NCBI GenBank assembly: GCA_025354965.1
Contig: JANXLW010000039.1
Span: 1 to 15,940 of the forward strand
DNA length: 15,940 nt
Source: Betaproteobacteria bacterium
GTDB lineage: Bacteria > Pseudomonadota > Gammaproteobacteria > Burkholderiales > Burkholderiaceae_C
Direction: 5' to 3'
This document shows positions 7,743-14,105 of this stretch, piece after piece (position 1 is the stretch's first letter; every line of letters begins with the position of its first letter). The notes beneath the pieces are model-generated. The model saw nothing but the letters and a program-made list of their open reading frames with translations, was not told where the DNA came from and did no database searches. Made by a program: the position numbers and the translations under genes.

Positions 7743-7780
7743 AAATAATTATTTGTTATTCATCAGAAATTAATGATGAA
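7743..7780 (-). promoter_or_regulatory. Predicted CbbR operator upstream of cbbM
   Basis: A perfect dyad TTCATCA-N8-TGATGAA occupies 7759-7780. A 12-base palindrome, AAATAATTATTT, lies closer to the promoter at 7743-7754. Read on the - strand, the dyad's second arm is part of CTGATGAATA (7766-7757), which recurs upstream of cbbY. With a start near 7705 the shared 10-mer is centred near -56, as expected for the main recognition site of a LysR-type activator, and the 12-base palindrome near -43 suits the second, inducer-sensitive site. Binding by CbbR is inferred. Confidence 0.65.
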
Positions 7781-7818
7781 AAAACAAGTGCTATCAACCA
7801 GCATCGGTCAATATTCCT

Positions 7819-8730
7819 TCACGCCCATGCGTCAATCAGCGGTCCGCCCTGCTCGATCAGAAAATCCTTGAACGCCTTGGCTGCAGGCGAGAGTCGGTTC
7901 TGACGCAGGTGCGTCACGTACCAGTGGCCGACGATCGGCATGCCGCTGATGTCCAGCAGCGCCAGGTGGCCCGCGGCCAGCTCATGGCGCACCGTGCGCA
8001 GTGAAAGAAAACTCAGGCCCATGCCGGCCATCACAGCTTGCTTGATGGTCTCGTTGCTGGGCATTTCCATCACCACCTTGATCGGGATGTCGTGCTGCGC
8101 AAACAGCCGCTCCATGGCGGCGCGCGTGCCTGAACCCGGCTCACGCACCACAAAGCCATGGTTGCGCAGCAACTCGAAAGCGCCGCGTTTGCGGCGTGAC
8201 AACGGATGGTCCGGCGCACCCACAATGCCCATGGGGTTGGTGGAAAAAGGCGTGGCCTCGCAATCCAGGTGGGTGGGTGTACGCCCCATGATGACCAGGT
8301 CCACCTCGTTGCGCGCCAGCAGGGCCAGGATGTTTTCCCGGTTATCGATGTGCAGTTTGATCTCGATGCCCGGCAACTGTTTGGCAAAGCGCACCAGCAA
8401 CATGGGCACGAAGTATTTGACGGTGCTGACCACGGCCAGTTCAATGCGTCCTTTTTTCAGGCCGACATGCTCGGCCATGCTGGCTTCCAGGTTCTTGAAC
8501 TGGGCCAAAGCAGCGATGGCGTGGATCAGGAATTCCTCTCCGGCCTGGGTCAACTGGATGTTGCGTCCGGACGGCTCCACCAATGGCAAACCGAAAGCGT
8601 CCTCCAGCTGGCGCAGTTGCATGGAGACCGCAGGTTGGGTCACAAACAGCCGGCTAGCGGCCTTGGAGACCGATCTGTCACGGGCCACTTCGAGGAAAGT
8701 CAGCATCTGCTTGAGCGTGTAATTGCGCAT
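7819..8730 (-). CDS. cbbR: LysR-type transcriptional regulator of CO2-fixation genes
   Basis: CbbR is the LysR-family activator of Calvin-cycle operons, responding in known species to metabolites such as RuBP or NADPH. The 303-residue protein has the winged helix-turn-helix at about residues 4-65: TFLEVARDRSVSKAA at 11-25, then TQPAVSMQLRQLE at 31-43 as recognition region, and LTQAGEEFL at 60-68. A two-lobed effector-binding domain follows from about residue 90. The call rests on the LysR fold plus its position between cbbM and cbbYFP. The gene diverges from cbbY across 142 bases and is followed on the same strand, 141 bases later, by cbbM. An AT-rich stretch with operator-like dyads just upstream of its own start suggests that it controls itself along with cbbYFP. 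No strong terminator separates it from cbbM, so some read-through is possible. Confidence 0.93.
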   Translation of the reverse strand: MRNYTLKQMLTFLEVARDRSVSKAASRLFVTQPAVSMQLRQLEDAFGLPLVEPSGRNIQLTQAGEEFLIHAIAALAQFKNLEASMAEHVGLKKGRIELAVVSTVKYFVPMLLVRFAKQLPGIEIKLHIDNRENILALLARNEVDLVIMGRTPTHLDCEATPFSTNPMGIVGAPDHPLSRRKRGAFELLRNHGFVVREPGSGTRAAMERLFAQHDIPIKVVMEMPSNETIKQAVMAGMGLSFLSLRTVRHELAAGHLALLDISGMPIVGHWYVTHLRQNRLSPAAKAFKDFLIEQGGPLIDAWA

Positions 8731-8743
8731 GATTTGAAAACAA

Positions 8744-8782
8744 ATGATTAACTAAAACTGATGAATATATTAATAAATGTAA
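8744..8782 (+). promoter_or_regulatory. Predicted CbbR operator in the cbbR-cbbY divergent region
   Basis: The segment contains CTGATGAATA at 8758-8767, identical to the element upstream of cbbM and in the same orientation relative to the regulated gene. Its TGATGAA arm faces an imperfect partner at 8744-8750 (4 of 7 matching TTCATCA) with the same 8-base spacer. Two matches to the reported CbbR pattern TNA-N7-TNA occur: TAA-N7-TGA at 8749-8761 and TTA-N7-TAA at 8770-8782. That pattern is loose in AT-rich DNA, so the shared 10-mer is the stronger evidence. Confidence 0.62.
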
Positions 8783-8783
8783 T

Positions 8784-8812
8784 TTGAGTTTATGTTTAAT
8801 GCGGGCTAAAGT
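8784..8812 (+). promoter_or_regulatory. Predicted promoter of the cbbYFP operon
   Basis: TTGAGT at 8784-8789 and TAAAGT at 8807-8812 are separated by exactly 17 bases, each matching 4 of 6 sigma-70 consensus positions. The start site would be near 8819, giving a leader of about 54 bases before the cbbY ATG. A dyad GCGGG-N10-CCCGC (8801-8820) encloses the -10 hexamer. The CTGATGAATA element ends 39 bases upstream of the -10. Confidence 0.6.
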
Positions 8813-8872
8813 AAACCCGCACTGGTTCCTGAATGGCTCTTTCGCCCCCTTTTTTTTGGATGGAGAATCCGC

Positions 8873-9604
8873 ATGCTGCGAGCACTGATTTTTGATGTCG
8901 ATGGCACCCTGGCGGATACCGAATCTGCGCACTGTGCTGCGTTCAACTACGCCTTTGCCAGGTTCGGTCTGGACTGGCATTGGGATGATGCGCTGTACAC
9001 CGAGTTGCTGAACATCTCGGGCGGCAAAGAGCGCATCCTGCATTACCTGAAAACTGCCCCAACCGATCTGAGCAAATTCAGCGCCTTGGGTGCTGCCGAA
9101 TCGGTGAACCGTCTGTTCGAACTTAAAACCATCGCTTACGTGCATAGCGTCAACAGCGGCGCGGTGAGCTTGCGCCCTGGCGTACTCAAGCTGATGCATG
9201 ACGCCCTGGCGCATGGGCTGCAATTGGCCATCGCTACCACCACTTCGGCTGTCAATGTTGCAGCTTTGCTGCACCGCGCAATGGGGCCAGAGTGGCGGCG
9301 CAATTTCACAGCCATTGGTGACGCTTCCACCGCGCCCATCAAGAAACCTGATCCGCAAGTCTATCTGCAGGTATTGGAGGTACTCCAGTTGGAGCCGGCA
9401 CAATGCCTGGCACTGGAAGACTCCAGCAACGGCTTGCGCTCAGCCACGGCTGCCGGGCTGGCCACCCTGATCACACCCACACGCCACACCGAGCACAACG
9501 ACTTCCGCAGCGCCATGCGTGTGGTGCCCGATTTGAGTCATGTTGATCTGGCGCAATTGCAGCGCTGGCATGCGCAACAGCCACGCTGGGCGCTTGCCGC
9601 CTGA
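8873..9604 (+). CDS. cbbY: CbbY-type HAD phosphatase (xylulose-1,5-bisphosphate phosphatase)
   Basis: CbbY enzymes remove xylulose-1,5-bisphosphate, a misfire product and inhibitor of RubisCO. The 243-residue protein is a HAD hydrolase with cap type C1. Motif I DVDGTLADTE carries nucleophile Asp8 and acid/base Asp10, and the cap includes NISGGKERI at 47-55, a segment typical of CbbY. Motif II is TTTS at 122-125, motif III is in IKKPDP at 156-161 with Lys157 or Lys158, and motif IV is LEDSSNG at 181-187 with Glu182 and Asp183. The alternative, phosphoglycolate phosphatase CbbZ/Gph, is less likely because of that cap segment. GGAG at 8862-8865 precedes the ATG by 7 bases. It is the first gene of the + strand cbb operon, with 46 bases to cbbF. 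Confidence 0.9.
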   Translation: MLRALIFDVDGTLADTESAHCAAFNYAFARFGLDWHWDDALYTELLNISGGKERILHYLKTAPTDLSKFSALGAAESVNRLFELKTIAYVHSVNSGAVSLRPGVLKLMHDALAHGLQLAIATTTSAVNVAALLHRAMGPEWRRNFTAIGDASTAPIKKPDPQVYLQVLEVLQLEPAQCLALEDSSNGLRSATAAGLATLITPTRHTEHNDFRSAMRVVPDLSHVDLAQLQRWHAQQPRWALAA

Positions 9605-9650
9605 TTTGATCTAATCAGACCGTTTGAACGATTCCGCAGAGACCACCGCC

Positions 9651-10757
9651 ATGCCACTCACCAATCGCTCGCATCGCTCCACCCTGACGCAATTCCTGAT
9701 TGAGGAGCGTCGCCGATTTCCGGGTGCCAGTGGCGACTTCAACGCCTTGATTCTGGACGTGGCGATCGCCTGCAAGGCGATTGCCCGCGCCGTCGCGTTT
9801 GGCGAACTGGGCGGCGTCATGGGCAACCAGGCGGAAGGCGAGGGCGGCGTCGTTAACGTGCAAGGCGAGACACAGAAGAAACTTGACGTGCTGAGCAACG
9901 ACGTTTTCATCCGGCGCACCGAATGGGCCGGCAATCTGGCCGGCATGGCGTCGGAAGAAATGGCGCAGCCGTACCAGATTCCGGGGCAATATCCGCGCGG
10001 CAAATACTTGCTGGTGTTTGATCCGCTGGACGGCTCCAGCAATATCGATGTGAACGTCTCGGTGGGCAGCATTTTCTCGGTGCTGCGCGCGCCCCAAACG
10101 GTGATGGAGGCGGGCCGTGACGTGACCGAGGCTGACTTCCTGCAGAGCGGCAGCAAGCAGGTGGCCGCCGGCTACGCTTTGTATGGCCCGACCACCATGC
10201 TGCTGCTGACGGTGGGCGATGGTGTGAATGGCTTCACGCTCGATCCCAACCTGGGTGAATTCATGCTCACCCACCCGAAGATACAGATTCCGCCAGACAC
10301 ACAGGAGTTCGCTATCAACGCCTCCAACAGCCGGTTTTGGGAGGCGCCGGTGAAGCGTTATGTGGACGAGTGCCTGGCCGGGAAAACCGGGCCGCGTGGC
10401 AAAGATTTCAATACGCGCTGGATCGCCAGCATGGTGGCCGAGGCGCATCGTATTCTGATGCGCGGCGGTGTCTTCATGTACCCGCGCGACACCAAAGACC
10501 TCACCAAGCCGGGGCGCTTGCGCCTGTTGTACGAAGCCAATCCCGTCGGCATGCTGATAGAGCAGGCCGGGGGCCGCGCCAGCACTGGCGAAAAGCCGAT
10601 GCTGAGTGTGCAGCCCACATCGCTGCACCAGCGCATCGGCTTGGTGTTCGGCTCCAAAAACGAAGTCGAACGCATCGAGCGCTACCATGCCGAGCCGGTG
10701 AAGACTGAGCTGGACAACCCGCTGTTTGCGGAGCGCAGTTTGTTCAGAAACCAATAA
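9651..10757 (+). CDS. cbbF: Fructose-1,6-bisphosphatase class I
   Basis: This enzyme dephosphorylates fructose-1,6-bisphosphate in the regenerative arm of the Calvin cycle and in gluconeogenesis. The 368-residue protein shows metal-ligand SEEM at 101-104, the active-site segment FDPLDGSSN at 123-131 followed by IDVNVSVGSIFSVLR, the substrate loop NASNSRFW at 223-230, and the signature GRLRLLYEANP at 288-298 with EQAGG at 304-308. These define class I rather than the GlpX class. An in-frame TTG at 9624 would add 9 residues, but the ATG at 9651 fits the family N terminus; AGAG at 9638-9641 is only a weak Shine-Dalgarno, so coupling to cbbY is plausible. The symbol cbbF is used because of the cluster; fbp is the equivalent general name. 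Confidence 0.95.
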   Translation: MPLTNRSHRSTLTQFLIEERRRFPGASGDFNALILDVAIACKAIARAVAFGELGGVMGNQAEGEGGVVNVQGETQKKLDVLSNDVFIRRTEWAGNLAGMASEEMAQPYQIPGQYPRGKYLLVFDPLDGSSNIDVNVSVGSIFSVLRAPQTVMEAGRDVTEADFLQSGSKQVAAGYALYGPTTMLLLTVGDGVNGFTLDPNLGEFMLTHPKIQIPPDTQEFAINASNSRFWEAPVKRYVDECLAGKTGPRGKDFNTRWIASMVAEAHRILMRGGVFMYPRDTKDLTKPGRLRLLYEANPVGMLIEQAGGRASTGEKPMLSVQPTSLHQRIGLVFGSKNEVERIERYHAEPVKTELDNPLFAERSLFRNQ

Positions 10758-10773
10758 CCTTGCGGAGCCTGCC

Positions 10774-11649
10774 ATGTCTGAACGTCACCCCATCATTGCC
10801 ATCACCGGCTCCAGTGGCGCCGGCACCACCTCGGTCACGCGCACGTTCGAGAATATCTTCCGCCGCGAGAATGTCAACGCCGCCATCATCGAAGGCGACA
10901 GTTTTCATCGCTTTGACCGCAAGGACATGAAAGCCAAGGCGGCCGAAGCCGAGCAGGCCGGCAACAAAAACTTCAGCCACTTTGGGCCAGAGAACAATCT
11001 GTTTCCTGAGCTGGAAGCCCTGTTTCGCGACTATGCCACCACCGGCATTGGCAGGCGTCGCAAATACCTGCACGATGTGGAAGAAGCGGCGCCCTACCAG
11101 CAGCCACCCGGCACCTTTACGCCCTGGGAAGATGTGCCGGCGAACACCGATTTGCTGTTCTACGAAGGCTTGCACGGTGCCGTGGTCACCCCTGAGATCA
11201 ACATCGCCCAGCACCCTGACCTGTTGATTGGCGTGGTGCCGGTCATCAACCTGGAGTGGATCCAGAAGCTCTGGCGTGACAAGTCCAAACGCGGCTACAG
11301 CACCGAGGCCGTGACCGACACCATCCTGCGCCGCATGCCCGACTATGTGAACTACATCTGCCCGCAGTTCATGCACACGCACGTGAACTTCCAGCGCGTG
11401 CCGATGGTGGACACCTCCAACCCTTTCATTTCGCGCGACATTCCCTCGCCCGATGAAAGCATGGTGGTGATCCGTTTTGCCAAACCCAAGGGCATTGATT
11501 TTCAGTACCTGCGCAGCATGATTGACGGCTCGTACATGAGCCGTGCCAACACCATCGTGGTGCCCGGCGGCAAGATGGAACTGGCGATGCAACTGATCTT
11601 CACGCCCTTTGTGTGGCGGATGATGGAGCGAAAAAAGCGCGCAGCGTGA
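10774..11649 (+). CDS. cbbP: Phosphoribulokinase
   Basis: Phosphoribulokinase phosphorylates ribulose-5-phosphate with ATP to give the RubisCO substrate. The 291-residue length matches bacterial class I enzymes. The P-loop reads GSSGAGTTS at 12-20. Residues match Rhodobacter sphaeroides numbering: catalytic base Asp42, His45 and Arg49 in EGDSFHRFDR, Lys165, and Asp169 in LWRDK. The C-terminal region with SYMSRANTIVVPGGKMELAMQ is also typical. The frame is open upstream to 10726 inside cbbF, but the ATG at 10774 has GGAG (10764-10767) with 6-base spacing and gives the family N terminus. The gap to cbbF is 16 bases, so both belong to one operon. No terminator is visible after the TGA. Confidence 0.97.
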   Translation: MSERHPIIAITGSSGAGTTSVTRTFENIFRRENVNAAIIEGDSFHRFDRKDMKAKAAEAEQAGNKNFSHFGPENNLFPELEALFRDYATTGIGRRRKYLHDVEEAAPYQQPPGTFTPWEDVPANTDLLFYEGLHGAVVTPEINIAQHPDLLIGVVPVINLEWIQKLWRDKSKRGYSTEAVTDTILRRMPDYVNYICPQFMHTHVNFQRVPMVDTSNPFISRDIPSPDESMVVIRFAKPKGIDFQYLRSMIDGSYMSRANTIVVPGGKMELAMQLIFTPFVWRMMERKKRAA

Positions 11650-11703
11650 ATTGGCGTGCTCCTGTACCATGCAGAGCCCATCTACCAACCGGATGAAGTT
11701 CTC

Positions 11704-12699
11704 ATGCAACAAGTCGTGACCCCCAGCACCGAGTGGCAAGAACAAGTCGCTACGGATGAATCGCAACGCTTTACCGGGTACGCCCAGCAATTTGCCGCCG
11801 TCCAGGTCCGCAAGTCGAAAAAATTTGGAACCGGCCGGGCGTTGCATCGCAAGCAACTCACCGCTGCGCAGGGTCACCTGGAAGTGCTCGGTGATGTCCC
11901 CGAGTTCGCCCGCCACGGTCTGTTTGCGGGGAAGGCCACGTATGACGTATGGGTGCGCCTGTCCAACGGCGGGTTGGACCGCGCCCCTGATCGCACGCCC
12001 GATGTTCGGGGTTTTGCGATTCGCGTATGGGGCGTGAAGGGTGATTCGGCGCTGGGCAATGGTCCGGCCAAGAGCCAGGACTTCACCCTGATCAATCAAG
12101 AGGTGTTTGCCTTTCCCAAGAGCGACGAATTCGTTGCCTTCGTGGTGGCTGCTGCCAGCGGCAATGGCGCCCTGCTGAAGTTTCTGCTTCGACGCTATGG
12201 TCTGCTGGGTGGTCCGGCGCGGCTGTTGAAGATGCTGAAAAATGTGGGTAAACCGTTTGGCGGTTTTGCCACCGAACCAATGTTCAGCGCCGCGCCGATG
12301 GCCTGTGGCCCTTTTGCGGTACGCGTGCGGCTGGTGCCCAGTGCTGCCAACGGTGTGGCCACGCCCGGTGCCAATAGCGACTGGGGTGCCGACTTTGCCG
12401 TTCGTCTGGCGCGCCAGGCGCTGCAGTGGGATTTGCAGCTGCAGCCTTTTGTCAGCGAGGCGCTGACTCCGATTGAAGACGCCAGTGTCAACTGGAACAG
12501 CTCCTACACCACCGTGGCGCGCCTCACACTGCCGCTGCAGGACAGTGCTTCGCGCAAGGGTCAGGCGCTGGCGGCGCAGGTGGAAGCCTCGGTGTTTGAC
12601 CCCTGGCAGGCGCTGGCCGCGCACCGCCCGCTGGGCGACGTGCAGCGCGCCCGCAAGGTGGTCTATTTTGAAAGCCAGAAAGGACGTGGTGCCGCTTGA
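11704..12699 (+). CDS. Catalase-family (catalase-like heme) protein
   Basis: The 331-residue product resembles the catalase-like heme-binding group that includes rhizobial y4iL, shorter than ordinary catalases of about 480 residues. Catalase-like features are the candidate distal His48 in ALHRKQ, VWVRLSNG at 82-89, DVRGFAIRVWG at 100-110 and KSQDFTLINQEVFAFP at 123-138 with a candidate distal Asn131. The end, FDPWQALAAHRPLGDVQRAR at 298-317, is characteristic of this subgroup. The usual proximal heme tyrosine motif (R-x-x-x-Y) is not evident, so peroxidase or catalase activity is uncertain; an organic-peroxide or stress role is inference. A GTG at 11656 would add 16 residues; the ATG at 11704 is preferred, with a weak Shine-Dalgarno. 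It lies 54 bases after cbbP without a visible terminator, so cbb read-through is possible. Confidence 0.8.
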   Translation: MQQVVTPSTEWQEQVATDESQRFTGYAQQFAAVQVRKSKKFGTGRALHRKQLTAAQGHLEVLGDVPEFARHGLFAGKATYDVWVRLSNGGLDRAPDRTPDVRGFAIRVWGVKGDSALGNGPAKSQDFTLINQEVFAFPKSDEFVAFVVAAASGNGALLKFLLRRYGLLGGPARLLKMLKNVGKPFGGFATEPMFSAAPMACGPFAVRVRLVPSAANGVATPGANSDWGADFAVRLARQALQWDLQLQPFVSEALTPIEDASVNWNSSYTTVARLTLPLQDSASRKGQALAAQVEASVFDPWQALAAHRPLGDVQRARKVVYFESQKGRGAA

Positions 12700-12836
12700 A
12701 GTACGGCGTCCTGATGCCGCCACCCACCGCCTCTACTGGACGATGGATCTGGGCCGAATTTGAGGGTCACAGTTAACAGGATGTAAACCTCCCCTTGTCC
12801 TACGCCGGGCAACCGGAAAAAGGCGAATAATGAAGC
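12700..12836. other. Intergenic region upstream of the HPF-like gene
   Basis: No gene is visible in these 137 bases. TTGAGG (12760-12765) and GTAAAC (12783-12788), 17 bases apart, could be a weak promoter for the small ribosome-associated protein. No terminator hairpin for the preceding gene is apparent. Confidence 0.4.
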
Positions 12837-13166
12837 ATGCAAGTTCAACTCAATACCGACCATCACATCGAAGGTCACGAGGCGCTGGCGGCCTGGGCCA
12901 CCGGCGAAATTAAAAGCGCCCTGAGCCGTCACGGCGAACACATCACGCGGGTGGAGGTCCATCTGAGCGACGAGAACGGCCACAAGAGTGGCAACAACGA
13001 CAAGCGCTGCACGACGGAAGTCCGACTCGAAGGCCGCCAACCTCTGGCTGTCACCCAGCACGCCCAAACCCAGTACCAGTCCATCACCGGCGTGTTGGAC
13101 AAGCTGAACCGCCTGATCGATAGCACCCTGGGGCGCGCGGCGCGCACAGACACCGCACCGGACTGA
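12837..13166 (+). CDS. HPF/RaiA-family ribosome-associated protein
   Basis: This 109-residue protein fits the S30AE (HPF/RaiA, formerly sigma-54 modulation) family, whose members bind the 30S decoding region and promote inactive ribosomes in stationary phase or stress. Visible features are the N-terminal strand MQVQLNTD, helix GHEALAAWATGEIKSALSR at 13-31, strand ITRVEVHLSDENG at 36-48, the short motif NNDKRC at 53-58, strand TTEVRLEGRQPLAVT, and a second helix with LDKLNRLIDSTLGR at 87-100. It has only the single domain and no dimerising long-HPF tail. It may be a divergent paralogue rather than the main HPF, and binding to the ribosome is inferred from the family. The Shine-Dalgarno is poorly placed (AAGGCG about a dozen bases upstream). 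The broken NYN/LOTUS gene begins 12 bases after the stop, suggesting a former two-gene operon. Confidence 0.82.
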   Translation: MQVQLNTDHHIEGHEALAAWATGEIKSALSRHGEHITRVEVHLSDENGHKSGNNDKRCTTEVRLEGRQPLAVTQHAQTQYQSITGVLDKLNRLIDSTLGRAARTDTAPD

Positions 13167-13178
13167 GCAGAGCGGCCC

Positions 13179-13672
13179 ATGGCGACCAGCAACAATGAAA
13201 AACTGGCGGTACTGATCGACGCCGACAACGCGCAGGCGTCGGTCATTCAGGAACTGCTGGCCGAGGTCTCGCGCTACGGCACTGCCACCATCAAGCGCGC
13301 CTACGGCGACTGGACCACGCAGAACCTCAAGGGCTGAAAAGAAGTGCTGCACAAGTTGGCGATCCAGCCGAACAAAAGGGCGCAGAAGCGGTTGTTGACG
13401 CTGCCGAGTTGCCCAAACTCAAGCCCATGATCCTGACCGCGCTGGATGCCACTGCCCGCGACGATGGCTGGACACCGCTGTCGGCACTGGGCAGTCAGTT
13501 GAGCCGCAACCACCCGTCGTTTGACCCGCGTAACTACGGCGTGTCCAAGCTCGGCGAGTTGATGCGCAAACAGGTTTACCTGGAAGTCAAAGAAGTGCCG
13601 GTGGGCGATGGTTCCATGCACGTGAACCTGCATGTACGACGCAAAGCGGCGCAGTCTGCAAAGACCAGTTGA
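13179..13672 (+). pseudogene. NYN-domain/OST-HTH (LabA-like) protein, decayed
   Basis: The intact family has an N-terminal NYN (PIN-like) ribonuclease fold and a C-terminal OST-HTH/LOTUS RNA-binding domain. Translation from the ATG at 13179 gives LAVLIDADNAQASV (the first acidic catalytic motif) and YGDWTTQNLKG, then a TGA at 13335-13337 where the family normally has Trp. The same frame continues KEVLHKLAIQP, as in the family. At about 13370 the homology jumps and shifts frame: from there frame +2 reads EQKGAEAVVDAAELPK and then a well-preserved OST-HTH domain (about 13409-13672) with LKPMILTAL, PLSALGSQL and NYGVSKLGELM. The middle of the NYN domain, with most catalytic aspartates, is missing; I estimate 100 or more residues. 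Two independent lesions argue for a pseudogene. A TTG at 13409 could in theory start an 87-residue LOTUS-only protein. Confidence 0.85.
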
Positions 13673-13682
13673 TTGGGGCGGG

Positions 13683-14105
13683 TTACCTCGTCCTGAGCCC
13701 CTGCACCAGCGCGCCCAGCGCAATGCCCAGCAGCGCCCATAGCAGGCTCCCATTGCCCGCGCCAAGGCCCGCAATGGCCGGGCCCGGACATACACCGCAC
13801 AGACCCCAGCCGACGCCGAACAGCGCCGCACCGACGACGGTGTCACGGTTCCAGACGCTGGGGTGGGCGTGGAACACGTCGCCCAGCAGCGGTCGGTCCA
13901 GCAATCGTGGTGCCAGCTTGTAGGCCAGCAGTACCACCAGCACCGCCCCGCCCATTACCAGCATCAGGCCGAAGTCAGACAAGCGCAGAAAACTCAACAC
14001 CACCTCGGGCCGGATCATGGTGGAGATGGACAGGCCAAAGCCAAACAGCGCGCCCGCCGCCAAAGTGGCGAGCGCCCGGGGCAGGGTCTTGTTGGCGGCG
14101 TTCAT
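13683..14105 (-). CDS. YeeE/YedE-family half transporter, second (downstream) subunit
   Basis: This 140-residue hydrophobic protein belongs to the DUF395 YeeE/YedE family, whose fused members (TsuA) import thiosulfate. Membrane segments are visible at about residues 11-27, 46-64, 90-104 and 120-136. Motifs include FGFGLSISTMIRPEVVLSFL at 21-40 and the conserved cysteine motif GLCGVCPGPAI at 101-111 (Cys103, Cys106). The frame is open upstream to 14333, but the ATG at 14105 overlaps the previous gene's TGA as ATGA and gives the family N terminus. Paired small subunits of this kind are common and are thought to form one channel together. The exact sulfur substrate is not known here. It ends 10 bases from the convergent NYN/LOTUS pseudogene. 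Confidence 0.9.
   Translation of the reverse strand: MNAANKTLPRALATLAAGALFGFGLSISTMIRPEVVLSFLRLSDFGLMLVMGGAVLVVLLAYKLAPRLLDRPLLGDVFHAHPSVWNRDTVVGAALFGVGWGLCGVCPGPAIAGLGAGNGSLLWALLGIALGALVQGLRTR

Noticed and set aside
6805..7773. + strand open frame of 322 codons opposite cbbM
   Set aside because: It is a shadow of the highly conserved RubisCO gene, with His/Gly/Val-rich translation and no motif.
7779..7803. Intrinsic terminator after cbbR (TGCT-N7-AGCA stem followed by six U on the - strand)
   Set aside because: The stem has only 4 pairs and is separated from the T-run; it also overlaps the operator dyad. Too weak to call.
10744..12723. Very long - strand open frame (659 codons) opposite cbbP and the catalase-like gene
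   Set aside because: It spans two well-identified + strand genes and its translation has no family features; high GC with strong codon bias creates such antisense frames.
13335..13337. TGA in the NYN gene as a selenocysteine or recoded tryptophan codon
   Set aside because: The same gene also carries a frameshifting internal deletion about 35 bases later, no recoding structure is apparent, and other genes here use TGA as a normal stop.
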